Part shown: in pieces, positions 27,877-36,694 of the stretch
How positions within the stretch are numbered: position 1 is the first letter of the stretch
How the letters are laid out: each line of letters begins with the position of its first letter
Assembly (NCBI GenBank): GCA_963697365.1
Contig: CAVONT010000013.1
Span: 56,320 to 120,319 of the forward strand
Direction: 5' to 3'
Length of the DNA stretch: 64,000 nt
Source: CAIXZV01 sp963697365
GTDB taxonomy: Bacteria > Chloroflexota > Limnocylindria > Limnocylindrales > CSP1-4
The notes under the pieces: generated by a model
What the model was told of the DNA's origin: nothing
Database searches by the model: none
Seen by the model: the letters and a program-made list of their open reading frames with translations, nothing else
Program-made: the position numbers and the translations under genes

Positions 27877-29187
27877 CTAGCCGCCCGAGCCCGTCGAGCG
27901 CAGGCGGTCGAGGACCAGGCTGCGGGCGAGGTCCAGGACCTCGCTGTCGGCCGGCACGGCGAGCGGCGGGCCACCGGCAGCGAACGCCGCCTTCATGCGC
28001 TGGTCTGCATACAGGTCCGACGCGATCGCGTCGAGATCCAGGGGCGCATGGGCGCCACCGCTCTCACCGGTCCTCGAGGCCTCGATCAGCGCCTCCAGCT
28101 CCGCCACGAAGTCGGCGCCGCGCGCGTACGCCGTCTCCCGATCACTCCGCGTCTCGTCGCGGATCGCCTCGAGCCACGTGAGCTCGGGCGCGTCCAGCGG
28201 ATGGTCGTCGCGCAGGCTCGCGAGCAGGTCGTCGGCGACGCCCCGCATCCGCAGCTCATCGTGGAGCGGCGTGAACCCGCGGAGCACCACCCGCACAACG
28301 ATGCCCCGGTCGGCCGCCGTGCGCGCCGCGACGAGGCGCTCCTTGATCGTCGAGCGCAGATCGCTCATCGTCGGGATGTCCGCGCAGTCGACGGTGACGA
28401 CCGTCCAGCGCACGACGTCGGTGTCGACCCACTCGACCTGCGGCACCACCTCGCCGTTCCCCTCGGCGCCCACCGTCACGATCGCGACGCCCTTGGCCTC
28501 CGCCTCGCCCGGATCGCGGCCCTGCGGGTTGCCCGGGTAGACGACCGTCGGCTTGGCAGCCCGCTCGACCCGGCGGCGGTGGATGTGGCCGAGCGCCCAG
28601 TAGTCCATGCCCGACGCCACCAGGACCTCGGTCGTGGTGGGCGCATACCGCTCGTGACGCTCGTTGATGCCCACGGTGGCATGCAGCAGGCCGATGGCGA
28701 AGGGGGCGTCGGCGTCCCGCGTGAAGAGGGCCGCGAGGTCGCGCGTCTCGGCCTTGCGGGCATAGCTCATGCCGTAGACGCGGGCGATCTCCTCGCCGTC
28801 GCGGACGATCGGAAGCGCGGTGGGCGCATCGGCGCCGAACCGGTGCGCGAGGGGCGGCCAGGTCACCGTCGCCTCCCAGCCGCTCAGCGGGTCGTGATTG
28901 CCGGTGACGACGGCCGTGGGAATCCCCGCCTGCGTGAGGCGCTCCAGGCCGTGGGCGAACGCGAGTTGGCCGCGGAGGGTCCGGGTCTCGGACTCGAAGA
29001 CGTCACCCGCGACGACCACGAAGTCCACCTCCCGCTCGAGCGCGAGGTCTACGATCCGGGCCCAGGCCCGCAGGGTCGCGTCGCGGAGCCGGCTGCTCAC
29101 CTCTTGGGGCACGACGCCCGTCAGGCCCGCGAAGGGCGTGTCGAGATGGAGGTCGCCGGTGTGCAGGAAGGAGAAGGGCCGAGCCAT
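27877..29187 (-). CDS. YhaO/SbcD-like DNA exonuclease (metallophosphoesterase)
   Basis: ATG 29187 starts MARPFSFLHTGDLHLDTPFA; a GTG at 29211 is an alternative. The calcineurin-like phosphoesterase motifs are all present: GDLHLD (motif I), VVAGDVFESE (II), VVTGNHDPLSG (III), GLLHATVGI (IV) and ALGHIHRRRV (V). The protein is 436 aa with a C-terminal capping domain. These residues bind two Mn ions in SbcD/Mre11. It ends ten bases before the YhaN-like ATPase, so the two are one operon and probably one nuclease complex. Confidence 0.92.
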   Translation of the reverse strand: MARPFSFLHTGDLHLDTPFAGLTGVVPQEVSSRLRDATLRAWARIVDLALEREVDFVVVAGDVFESETRTLRGQLAFAHGLERLTQAGIPTAVVTGNHDPLSGWEATVTWPPLAHRFGADAPTALPIVRDGEEIARVYGMSYARKAETRDLAALFTRDADAPFAIGLLHATVGINERHERYAPTTTEVLVASGMDYWALGHIHRRRVERAAKPTVVYPGNPQGRDPGEAEAKGVAIVTVGAEGNGEVVPQVEWVDTDVVRWTVVTVDCADIPTMSDLRSTIKERLVAARTAADRGIVVRVVLRGFTPLHDELRMRGVADDLLASLRDDHPLDAPELTWLEAIRDETRSDRETAYARGADFVAELEALIEASRTGESGGAHAPLDLDAIASDLYADQRMKAAFAAGGPPLAVPADSEVLDLARSLVLDRLRSTGSGG

Positions 29188-29244
29188 CGGCGTCGATGGT
29201 GCCCGATGCACCCGGGTGCGTGCAGGGCGGTTTGGCCCGTCGGG

Positions 29245-29673
29245 TCAGCCCGCGAGCGGGTCCTTCCACCGGATCTCGGTGTAGCGGGCGAAATCCGTGT
29301 CAGCGGAGATCACCTCGGCGCCGTGCTCGATGGCCAGGGCCACCAGGTGCGCATCGGGCACATGCCGGCCCGTCGGGCGGTGCCGTCGCACCAGGTCGCC
29401 GAGCACGGCAGCATGGCGCTCCGTGGGCACGGGGACCCACGCGGCCGGGGCGGCAAGCCATGCCTCGACGATGTCCCAGGCATCCTCGGCCGACATCGGC
29501 CGCGGGAACACGCGCGGGTTCGTCGCAATGCGGACAAACGCCGTCAGTGACTCCCACGGGAGGCCGACCCGTCGTGACCCATCGAGTGCGGCCTCGAGCC
29601 AGGCCTTCGCACGTGGGTGCTCGGGCGCTGACTCGTTCACCGCATAGAGCAGGATGTTGGCGTCGACCAGCAT
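29245..29673 (-). CDS. vapC: VapC-type PIN-domain toxin
   Basis: The 142-aa protein has the four PIN acidic sites: Asp in MLVDANILLYAV, Glu in LPWESLTAF, Asp in VPDAHLVALAI and Asp in ISADTDFARY. PIN toxins are Mg-dependent RNases, usually cleaving tRNA or rRNA loops. It is translated together with the antitoxin upstream (TGATG overlap at 29671-29675). Length and order (antitoxin first) fit VapBC. Confidence 0.9.
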   Translation of the reverse strand: MLVDANILLYAVNESAPEHPRAKAWLEAALDGSRRVGLPWESLTAFVRIATNPRVFPRPMSAEDAWDIVEAWLAAPAAWVPVPTERHAAVLGDLVRRHRPTGRHVPDAHLVALAIEHGAEVISADTDFARYTEIRWKDPLAG

Positions 29674-29903
29674 CAGCGGTGCTCCGGCCCCTCAGCGATC
29701 TCCAGGGCATCGCCGATGTCGCGCACGTCAAGGCCGACCCCGAGGCTGAACGTCCGCTGGCGGAACCCTGCCTCTGGTGAAGGGCTCCGCAGACCTGCCC
29801 GTGCGAGCTCGTTCACGGCCTCGCTCAGGCCGAGGTGGCGCGTCCGCCGGAGGCGGTCGACTGCGGCAGCCACGTCGTCGTCAAGGTTCACCGTCGTCCT
29901 CAT
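29673..29903 (-). CDS. vapB: VapB-type ribbon-helix-helix antitoxin
   Basis: From ATG 29903 the 76-aa protein begins MRTTVNLDDDVAAAVDRLRR, a MetJ/Arc ribbon-helix-helix opening (beta strand TVNL then helix), followed by SEAVNELARAGL. The C-terminal part (FSLGVGLDVRDIGDALEIAE) would wrap the toxin. A longer start at 29942 lies within the operator-like DNA, so I prefer 29903. It should repress its own operon. Confidence 0.85.
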   Translation of the reverse strand: MRTTVNLDDDVAAAVDRLRRTRHLGLSEAVNELARAGLRSPSPEAGFRQRTFSLGVGLDVRDIGDALEIAEGPEHR

Positions 29904-29938
29904 GGGCGTGACGATACATCGAGATGCATGCGTTGTGC

Positions 29939-29950
29939 GCATCGCGATGC
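29939..29950. promoter_or_regulatory. Palindrome upstream of vapBC, candidate autoregulation site
   Basis: GCATCGCGATGC is a perfect 12-base palindrome 36 bases upstream of the vapB start. ATGCAT at 29925-29930 and a further imperfect dyad surround it. Ribbon-helix-helix antitoxins typically bind such short symmetric sites over their promoter. Confidence 0.5.
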
Positions 29951-29983
29951 GTCACGAGGGTCAGCACCAGCGTACGCCCGCCG

Positions 29984-30021
29984 GCTTACGCGCCGCTTAC
30001 GCCGCCTCACGCGCTGCTTGC
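29984..30021. promoter_or_regulatory. Phased direct repeat upstream of vapBC
   Basis: GCTTACG starts at 29984 and 29995 (11-bp period), with a weaker GCTTGCG at 30016. It lies 81 bases upstream of vapB and also 50-85 bases upstream of the divergent ACT-domain gene at 30070. Same orientation as the other seven sites. Confidence 0.6.
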
Positions 30022-30069
30022 GCTCGTTCAGCCCTGTCCGCAGGCGTGCCGACGCGGTACTCTCCACCC

Positions 30070-30600
30070 ATGATCGACCTCGTCCTGACGCTCATCGGCC
30101 CCGACCATCCCGGCATCGTCGATTCCGTGTCGGAGGTGGTCGCCGCGAACGGCGGCAACTGGACCGAGAGCCGCATGGCGCACCTGGCGGGCAAGTTCGC
30201 CGGCATCCTGTGCGTCGAGGTCGAGGACGAGAACGTGGAGGCGCTCGAGGCGGCCCTCACGCGGCTCGAGGGCAGCGGCCTCGCGATCCACGTGGAGCGC
30301 AGCCTCCCGGTCGAAGAGCCGCGCCAGCACGCGATGGATATCGAGCTGCTGGGCCTCGACCGCCCGGGCCTCGTCCACGAGATCTCGGCGCTCCTGGCGA
30401 CGAACCGGATCAACGTCGAGGAGCTCGAGACCGACCGGCGCGCCGCTGCCCACTCCGGCGACCGCATGTTCCACGCCCACATCCGGGTGGTCATCCCAGC
30501 CGACGTGGACGCCCACGCAATCCGCAACGGCCTCGAGCGCCTGGCTGGCGACCTGATGGTGGAGATCCGCCTGGCGGAGGCGCTCGGCTCCGCTCGCTGA
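30070..30600 (+). CDS. Two-ACT-domain protein, GcvR-like regulator
   Basis: ATG 30070 opens MIDLVLTLIGPDHPGIVDSV, a textbook ACT domain start. A second ACT domain begins near residue 93 with MDIELLGLDRPGLVHEISAL. The 176-aa length and tandem ACT layout match the glycine-cleavage-system repressor GcvR and its relatives, which act by binding amino acids and a partner regulator. No gcv genes are nearby, so the target is unknown. Confidence 0.85.
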   Translation: MIDLVLTLIGPDHPGIVDSVSEVVAANGGNWTESRMAHLAGKFAGILCVEVEDENVEALEAALTRLEGSGLAIHVERSLPVEEPRQHAMDIELLGLDRPGLVHEISALLATNRINVEELETDRRAAAHSGDRMFHAHIRVVIPADVDAHAIRNGLERLAGDLMVEIRLAEALGSAR

Positions 30601-30612
30601 GGGGCCCTTGCC

Positions 30613-33099
30613 CTACTCGCGGACGCTCACCAGAGCCAGGAGCTCCTCGGAGTCCGCGGCCGAGGCCAGCGCAACCGCGCGCTTCTCGGTCGCCGCGAAA
30701 TGCCACTCCGCCGGAGTGTCTCCTCCGATCCCCGTGAGGCCCGCCGCATCGACGAGCACCCAGGCTGTCCCGTCGTCGCTCGCCCATACCGCCCCGGATC
30801 CGTCGCCAGTCGAGGCCAGCAGCCGCTCCCCGACAACGCTGACGGAGGCAAGGTCAGCCGACCCGCCGATCGTCTGCTGCGTCCATGTCCGTCCATCGGG
30901 CGACGTGAGTACGAGCCCGCCGCCGACGGCGACCAGTCCGCTCTCGGAGGCGACGATACTCCGCAGCTGGCCCTCGGTCGCCGGCATCCCGTCAGCGCGT
31001 TCCCAGGCGATCCCGTCCGACGAGATCCAGGCGGCCGGCACGCAGCCACGGGGCTCCACGGTGCACACCGATCCCACCGCGACCAGCCCAGCAGGGCCGA
31101 CCACCACGTCGCTCATCCCGCCCGTGGACGGGTCCTCCATGGTGTCCATGAAGTCGCCCACCTCGAGCGCCGCCGAATGCGGAACCCTGTCGAAGGTGTA
31201 CCCGTCGGTGGAGGTCAAGACCGCTGCGCGGGCCTTTGCCCTGGCCATGCCCTTCAGGGTGCCGTCCCAGTCGCTCCGGTCCTCGCCCACCATCACGAAC
31301 CGTGAGCCGTCCCACGTGATCGCGTGGACACGCATCGCGCTGACGACGCCGAGGCTTGCCCGCTCCCAGGAGACGCCGTCGTCCTCCGAGGCCCAGATCG
31401 TGGCGGCCATGTTCGGCCGGGCCGCGTAGCCGATCGCGACGATCCCGGGATCGCCCACGGCGACGTCGAACATCCCTATCTCCGTGTCGCCCGACGCGAA
31501 GTACGCTCCGGTCTCCGTCGGATCCTGGGCCGGTGTCCGAGCCCACGTCCGGCCGTCGACGCTCGTCCAGATGACGCCCTCGCAGTTCGGAAGGTCGCCG
31601 CCGGTGTCGATGCACCCACGACCGACCGCGACGAACCCCGGCCCGCCCGCGGTGACCGCCTCGACCCGGCCGACGGGCCTCCCCGGGACGACAGGCATCT
31701 GAGCGGCCTGCCACGTGGTGCCCAGCGGCTCCGCGGCAACTGGCGCAGATGTCTCGTCGGGCGAAGGCGACGCCGGAGGTGACGTGGTCCCGTTGCGCTC
31801 CGGCGCCCAGGCCGGCTGCATGACGGGTCCCGCCCACGGGAAGGTCGTGTAGGCACCAGTGTCCGATCGGATCATGCCGACCCAGGCCGCGTCGCCTGCA
31901 CCGGTGGTGAAGGCCACCCACGCGCCATCGGGTGTGATCGCGAGCGGATCGCTTGCGGGTCCCCCGGGAATCTCAAGGCCGTCGGTCACCTGGGACGCGC
32001 CGCCCACCTGCTGGTCGAACATCCACAGGTCGCCGTCGCGAACGAACATCCTCCGCTCGTCGGCAGCCCAGGCAGGTGCGGCCAGGCTCGTGTCGGCTGG
32101 CGCTTCCACCAGCGTGTCGATGACGCCGCCCTTCGGGTAGACCTCACGGAGGTACGCACCCGCCTCGTCGACAGCCACGTAGGTGATCCGATCGCCCTCC
32201 GGGGACCAGGCGGGGTCGTAGCCGGGCGCCAGCACCTGGAACCCCTGACCGTCCACCCCCACGACGGCGACCTCCACCGTGGCCGACTCGGGCTGGCCGG
32301 CCAGCCAGCCGCCATCCGGAGACCAGCGGTCGAACGCCCCGGAGTGCACCAGGCGAGCATTCGCGCCGTCGGCCTCCATGACCCAGGTCTCGCCGATGTC
32401 GATCATCCCGCGGTGGAACGCGACGAGACGGCCGTCAGGCGCGGGGGCGGGACGGTCGGCTCCTGTCGCCAGGACCCGGGGCCGGCCAGGCGGGCGCACG
32501 TCGATCGCACAGATCCCCGTATCCATCCCACCCTCGACCCCGCCGTCGGGGCACGTGTATACGATCCGGTCCGCGGTGAGCCAGGCGGGATCGCGCCCCT
32601 CGGCCAGCCGCGTCGACGTGCCGTCCATCGTCATCAGCTCGATCCACCGCGTGCCGTTCTCGATCCGGGTGACCGCCAGGGTTCCAGCGGGCCGACCGGG
32701 CGCCGGGCTGGAGTCCGGCGCCGCTGACGGGTCCATGCTCGGCACCGGCGGCATCACCGAGAGGTCATCGTCGGTCATGCGCCGGATCAGCTCAGCGCCC
32801 GCAGCGACCGACCCCAACAGCATCAACCCGAGGAGGGCGGCGACCAGCAGCATCCGGCCCGTGATGGGCACCGACGACGGGTGCACGGCCGATGCGAAGA
32901 TCTCCGCGCCGCGGCGCTCGGGGAGCCGGACGGGCGGCAGGTGCGCCAGGGCGAGGGCGTCCCCGCGGAGCAACGTCGCCGTGCGGGCGCAGGCCTGGCA
33001 GCCGGCCAGGTGCTGGTCGAGCCGGCGGCGCTCCGCGGCGTCCAGCGGGAAGTCGATCCCGATGGCGGCGAGTTGCAGGAACGTGTCGTGCGGCTTCAT
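30613..33099 (-). CDS. Zinc-finger anti-sigma factor fused to large TolB/BNR-type extracytoplasmic sensor
   Basis: ATG 33099 overlaps the sigma gene stop (ATGA). The first 40 residues contain the anti-sigma zinc finger: His then CQAC within LDQHLAGCQAC. One membrane segment follows (MLLVAALLGLMLLGSVAAGA, residues about 83-102). The remaining 700 residues are outside the membrane. The first part looks like TolB/WD40-like blades (IVYTCPDGG, DPAWLTADR, DPAWSPEGDRITYVAVD, PAWAADERRMFV). The second resembles BNR/sialidase-like blades (VIWTSVDGRTWART, ASEDDGVSWERA, LTSTDGYTFDRV, AWISSDGIAWERA, LTSPDGRTWTQQT). An 828-aa anti-sigma of this size is unusual. It probably holds the sigma factor at the membrane and releases it on an outside signal. 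Confidence 0.85.
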   Translation of the reverse strand: MKPHDTFLQLAAIGIDFPLDAAERRRLDQHLAGCQACARTATLLRGDALALAHLPPVRLPERRGAEIFASAVHPSSVPITGRMLLVAALLGLMLLGSVAAGAELIRRMTDDDLSVMPPVPSMDPSAAPDSSPAPGRPAGTLAVTRIENGTRWIELMTMDGTSTRLAEGRDPAWLTADRIVYTCPDGGVEGGMDTGICAIDVRPPGRPRVLATGADRPAPAPDGRLVAFHRGMIDIGETWVMEADGANARLVHSGAFDRWSPDGGWLAGQPESATVEVAVVGVDGQGFQVLAPGYDPAWSPEGDRITYVAVDEAGAYLREVYPKGGVIDTLVEAPADTSLAAPAWAADERRMFVRDGDLWMFDQQVGGASQVTDGLEIPGGPASDPLAITPDGAWVAFTTGAGDAAWVGMIRSDTGAYTTFPWAGPVMQPAWAPERNGTTSPPASPSPDETSAPVAAEPLGTTWQAAQMPVVPGRPVGRVEAVTAGGPGFVAVGRGCIDTGGDLPNCEGVIWTSVDGRTWARTPAQDPTETGAYFASGDTEIGMFDVAVGDPGIVAIGYAARPNMAATIWASEDDGVSWERASLGVVSAMRVHAITWDGSRFVMVGEDRSDWDGTLKGMARAKARAAVLTSTDGYTFDRVPHSAALEVGDFMDTMEDPSTGGMSDVVVGPAGLVAVGSVCTVEPRGCVPAAWISSDGIAWERADGMPATEGQLRSIVASESGLVAVGGGLVLTSPDGRTWTQQTIGGSADLASVSVVGERLLASTGDGSGAVWASDDGTAWVLVDAAGLTGIGGDTPAEWHFAATEKRAVALASAADSEELLALVSVRE

Positions 33100-33668
33100 C
33101 GGGCGGCCTCCGGGGACTCGAGGCGTCCGCGAACCCGCAGGCGGGTCCGGCAGAGCAGGGTTCGGGTGGCGGCCTCACTACGGCCGATCGCTGCGGCGAT
33201 GTCGGCGCCGCTGAAGCCCTCGCTGGCCATCAGCAGCGCGGCCCGGGCGGCAGGGTCGAGGTCCGCGAGGACCCGCATCAGGTCTGCGCGGCCCTCACGG
33301 TGCAGGTACCCCTGCTCCGGCAGGTTCTCCGAGGGCAGCAGGCTCGGCGGCCTGCCGAGCCGCGCGATGCCCCGGGCGGCCGCGGCGAGGCGGCGTCCCC
33401 GGCTGGTCGCGAGGTTGGCGCCCACTCGGTACAGCCACGCGCGAGTGTTGTCGGGCAGCCGATCGGCGCGCGCCTCGCGGGTCAGGCGCAGGAAGGCCTC
33501 CTGGAGCAGGTCCTCGGCCACCTCGGGGTCGCGGGTCGTGCGCACGAGGAACGCGAAGATCTCCCCATGGTGGTCGGACCAGGCCCGCATGACCTCCGCG
33601 TCGGCCCGCGCCACCTGGTGCAGGCCGGCGGTGTCGACCGCCTCGAGAGGAGACAGCTCCGGTTGCAT
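33096..33668 (-). CDS. ECF RNA polymerase sigma factor
   Basis: The 190-aa protein has sigma region 2 (HHGEIFAFLVRTTRDPEVAED with LLQEAFLRLTREA) and region 4 (LADLDPAARAALLMASEGFS, GADIAAAIGRSEAATRTLL). It is co-translated with the anti-sigma gene. Upstream, an inverted repeat GTTTCGG (33697-33703) / CCGAAAC (33719-33725) with a 15-base spacer lies just before the start and may include an autoregulated promoter element. The factor should direct an envelope or environmental response set by its anti-sigma partner. Confidence 0.93.
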   Translation of the reverse strand: MQPELSPLEAVDTAGLHQVARADAEVMRAWSDHHGEIFAFLVRTTRDPEVAEDLLQEAFLRLTREARADRLPDNTRAWLYRVGANLATSRGRRLAAAARGIARLGRPPSLLPSENLPEQGYLHREGRADLMRVLADLDPAARAALLMASEGFSGADIAAAIGRSEAATRTLLCRTRLRVRGRLESPEAAR

Positions 33669-33812
33669 GCCGGTGTGACGCTACGCGCGCCGATCTGTTT
33701 CGGACAGGGGCGTCTGACCCGAAACGCGGCCGGGAGATGTCGGGCGTCCGAACTGCGCAGGGGCCCACTATTCCAGCATCCCAGCATTCCAGCATCCTGT
33801 ATGATCCGGCGC

Positions 33813-34067
33813 ATGAAGGTCACGTTCGACGTCGATGCGGACCTGTACAGGTCGCTGAAGGTCGAGGCCGCGCGAGCGGATCGAAGCGTCCGCGATGTCG
33901 TTGCCGACGCTATTGCCGCGTGGCTTGAGCGCCGGGAGGAGGCCGAGGACCTCGCGTCGGCCGCAGATGCCCTCGCGGAATACCAGCGCGATGGCGGTAC
34001 GTCGGCTGCGGTCTTCTTCGAGCATCTCGCGGCGGAGGCGCGCTCGGAGTACGGGTCCGGCGACTGA
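33813..34067 (+). CDS. Ribbon-helix-helix-like antitoxin of a RelE-type pair
   Basis: ATG 33813 (or ATG 33801) follows a TATGAT -10-like box at 33800-33805, so the message may be leaderless. The protein of about 84 aa starts MKVTFDVDADLYRSLKVEAA, an RHH-like strand and helix, then SVRDVVADAIAAWLERR, and an acidic C-terminal half. It ends on the toxin ATG (single-base overlap at 34067). A short tandem of CAGCATTCC/CAGCATCCC lies just upstream (33777-33797). Confidence 0.75.
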   Translation: MKVTFDVDADLYRSLKVEAARADRSVRDVVADAIAAWLERREEAEDLASAADALAEYQRDGGTSAAVFFEHLAAEARSEYGSGD

Positions 34068-34339
34068 TGCCGGCCGAACCCTATCGGGTGGACCTGGCGC
34101 CGGCCGCCGCCCGACAACTCCGGCGGCTTCCACCGGGGGACGCCGCCCGGCTCCGTGGCCCGATCCTCGCCCTAGGCCTGGAGCCGAGACCGCCGGGCTC
34201 GACACCGCTCGTCGGCAGTGACTGGTGGCGGCTGCGGGTGGGCGACCTGCGGCTGATCTACGAGATCGACGACGTGGCACGAGTGGTCGTCATCCTGCGT
34301 GCGGCACGCCGTAACGAGAGCACCTACCGGGCCCGCTGA
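34067..34339 (+). CDS. RelE/ParE-type toxin
   Basis: The 90-aa protein reads YRVDLAPAAARQLRRLPPGD at the N terminus, then GSDWWRLRVGDLRLIYEID and VVVILRAARRNESTYR, the RelE/ParE core with its basic C-terminal active-site residues. It likely cleaves mRNA on the ribosome or poisons gyrase. The overlap with the antitoxin gene and the order antitoxin-toxin fit the family. It converges on the RecQ-like gene with a stop-to-stop gap near zero. Confidence 0.88.
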   Translation: MPAEPYRVDLAPAAARQLRRLPPGDAARLRGPILALGLEPRPPGSTPLVGSDWWRLRVGDLRLIYEIDDVARVVVILRAARRNESTYRAR

Positions 34340-36406
34340 TCACTCCCCGCGGGGCGTCGCCACCGCGAAGGCGAACGGGAGCACCGGCCCCGACCCGGCC
34401 TCACGCAGCAGGTGTGCCGCCACCGTGAGCGTCCAGCGCGAGTCCACCAGGTCGTCCACGAGCAGCACCGGACCGCCGCGCCTCACCCCCTCCTCCACCA
34501 CCGACAGCTTCGCCCGGGCGTTGGCCGCCTGCTGGGCGCTGTTGGCCATCGCCGCCTGGGCCGGGCGACCGTCCGACGCCACCACGCACGGGATCATCGG
34601 CAGCCCCAGCACCGCCGCCAGTCGGCGCGCCGCATCCTCCACGAGCCCCGGTCGCGAGACCGACGGCACGCACGTCACCCACTCGGGCGCGGGCTCGGGG
34701 CGCCAGCGGCCACGGATGACCTCGACGGCCGCGCGCACGACGTGGTCTGGCAGCGGATCCCCGGACTCGAGGGAGGCCGCCACGTCCCTCCCCCACCCCG
34801 GGTCGCCCAGGATGCACAGGGCGCGACCCTCGGCGGCCGGCTTCGCGATGCGGGCGCCCTCGGGCCACTGCTTGCGCGGCTCGATCGCGCGGACGTCGCG
34901 CCGGAGGTACGCGACCGCGTCCTGGACGAGAACCGGCGAGACGGAGCGCTGCCATCGGACGCCCCCGTCGTTCGCACAGTGCCCGCACTCGCCGGCAGCA
35001 GGATCGTTGAGCAACGCGCCCAGGAACGCCATCCGGCAACTATCCGTATTGACGTACTCGCGCATCGACGCGAGCTCCCGCCGCCGCGCCTCGATCACGC
35101 CCGCCACCCAGGCCTCGTCCTGCTCCCAGGCCAGGGCCGTCCGGACGTAGCGCGACCCCTCGCGCGCCACCGCCCCGTCGACCTCGAGCAGCTTCAGAGC
35201 CTTCTCGATCTGGCCGTACGGCAGGTTCACCGCGGCCTGGAGCGACTTGATCGTGGACGCGCCCTGGACCTCGAGCGCTGCGAGGATGTCCGCCATCCGC
35301 GCCGACGGCGGGAACGCGGTCGAGAGGAAGTACTCGGCGATCGCGTCGTCCTCGCGCCCGGACAGGAGGATCCCGAACGCGCTGTCCACCGCACGCCCGG
35401 CCCGGCCCACCTGCTGGTAGTAGGCGATGGGCGAGCCCGGCCGCTGGTAGTGGACGACGAAGCCGAGATCGGGCTTGTCGAAGCCCATCCCCAGCGCCAC
35501 GGTCGCCACCAGCGCCTTGCACCGGTTCGCGAGCAGGTCCTGCTCCAGCGCCTGGCGCTCCTCGGGCGCGATGTCCGCGTTGTAGGGGCGCGCGTCGATG
35601 CCGCGGCCGACCAGCCACCCGGCCACCCGCTGCGTGTCCGCGACGGTGAGGCAGTAGACGATGCCGGAGCCGGGCATCGTCGGCAGGTGCTCGGCCAGCC
35701 ACGCCAGCCGCTCGGCCTGGTCCCGGAGCGGGATCGCGTCGAGGTGCAGGGTGTCTCGCGCGAGCGGCCCGCGGATGATCGACACGTCCTTGCCCAGCTG
35801 GTGTGCCACGTCCTCGACCACGCGGTCGTTCGCGGTCGCCGTCGTCCCGAGCACCGGCACCGACGGCCCCAGCGACGGCAGCAGCCGCCCGATCCGCCGG
35901 TAGTCCGGGACGAACTCGTGGCCCCAGTCGCTGATGCAGTGGGCCTCGTCCACGACGAACATGCCGATCGTCCGCTGCAGGCGTGGCAGCAGGCGGGCGT
36001 TGAAGTCCTGGTTCGCGAACCGCTGTGCCGACACGAACAGGACGTCGATCCGGTTCGCGACGAGGTCGGCCTCGATGGCGTCCCAGTCGTCGCGGTTGGC
36101 CGAGTTGATCGTCACGGCCCGGAGACCCAGCCGGTCCGCCGCCTCGATCTGGTTGCGCATGAGGCTCAGCAACGGCGAGACGATGAGGCTCGGGCCGTGG
36201 CCCTGGTCCCGGCGCACGCGTGTCGCGATCCAGTAGACCAGGCTCTTCCCCCAGCCCGTCCGCTGCACCACCAGCGTGCGCGACCCGTCCCGGATGACCG
36301 CCTCGATCGATTCCCGCTGGCCTTCGCGGAAGCGGGCGCCCGCGCCGAACATCGTCTCGAGGTGGGCCTGGAGCGCATCGGCGACCGGGGCGGGGGTGCT
36401 CGTCAT
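34340..36406 (-). CDS. RecQ-family helicase fused to a C-terminal phosphoribosyltransferase domain
   Basis: ATG 36406 starts MTSTPAPVADALQAHLETMF. RecQ motifs: FREGQRESIEAVI (motif 0), Walker A as RTGWGKSLVYW, LIVSPLLSLMRNQ (Ia), DEAHCISDWGHEFVPDYRRI (II and aromatic loop), LGTTATAND (III), GIVYCLTVADTQRVA (IV), VATVALGMGFDKPDLGFVVH (V) and QQVGRAGRAVD (VI). A four-Cys-type cluster (CRMAFLG ... CGHC) follows. The last 130 residues hold a ComF/PRTase-like fold with the PRPP loop PVLLVDDLVDSRWTLT. The 688-aa protein joins a 3'-5' helicase to a nucleotide-salvage-type domain. I recall such RecQ-PRTase fusions in actinobacteria, of unclear role. Intact frame. Confidence 0.88.
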   Translation of the reverse strand: MTSTPAPVADALQAHLETMFGAGARFREGQRESIEAVIRDGSRTLVVQRTGWGKSLVYWIATRVRRDQGHGPSLIVSPLLSLMRNQIEAADRLGLRAVTINSANRDDWDAIEADLVANRIDVLFVSAQRFANQDFNARLLPRLQRTIGMFVVDEAHCISDWGHEFVPDYRRIGRLLPSLGPSVPVLGTTATANDRVVEDVAHQLGKDVSIIRGPLARDTLHLDAIPLRDQAERLAWLAEHLPTMPGSGIVYCLTVADTQRVAGWLVGRGIDARPYNADIAPEERQALEQDLLANRCKALVATVALGMGFDKPDLGFVVHYQRPGSPIAYYQQVGRAGRAVDSAFGILLSGREDDAIAEYFLSTAFPPSARMADILAALEVQGASTIKSLQAAVNLPYGQIEKALKLLEVDGAVAREGSRYVRTALAWEQDEAWVAGVIEARRRELASMREYVNTDSCRMAFLGALLNDPAAGECGHCANDGGVRWQRSVSPVLVQDAVAYLRRDVRAIEPRKQWPEGARIAKPAAEGRALCILGDPGWGRDVAASLESGDPLPDHVVRAAVEVIRGRWRPEPAPEWVTCVPSVSRPGLVEDAARRLAAVLGLPMIPCVVASDGRPAQAAMANSAQQAANARAKLSVVEEGVRRGGPVLLVDDLVDSRWTLTVAAHLLREAGSGPVLPFAFAVATPRGE

Positions 36407-36694
36407 GCGGACGAGTATCGCCCCGACCGTGCCAGCTTCGGTGTCATCGCGACGCGGGCACGCGGCAGGAGCTTCTGGCATGGAGGGCCACCGCGCGTTT
36501 CCCGCCCAGCGACCGTTGCGTGGTCCCAGCGCGTCGGAATCGCGCCCAGCGACCGATCCGACACCTGCCGATTGCCTTCGCGTGTCACTTCTGCCGCCAC
36601 GCGACCGATCCGGGCACTCCAGCGCCCACAACGGTCGCCGGGCGGGATCGGAGCGGTACGAAGGGGCGACATGCCCCGTCGCCCGAGCGGTCGG

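Noticed and set aside
25516..29550. 1,344-residue plus-strand frame opposite the YhaN/YhaO genes
   Set aside because: No family motif, biased composition, and the opposite strand has two complete nuclease-complex genes.
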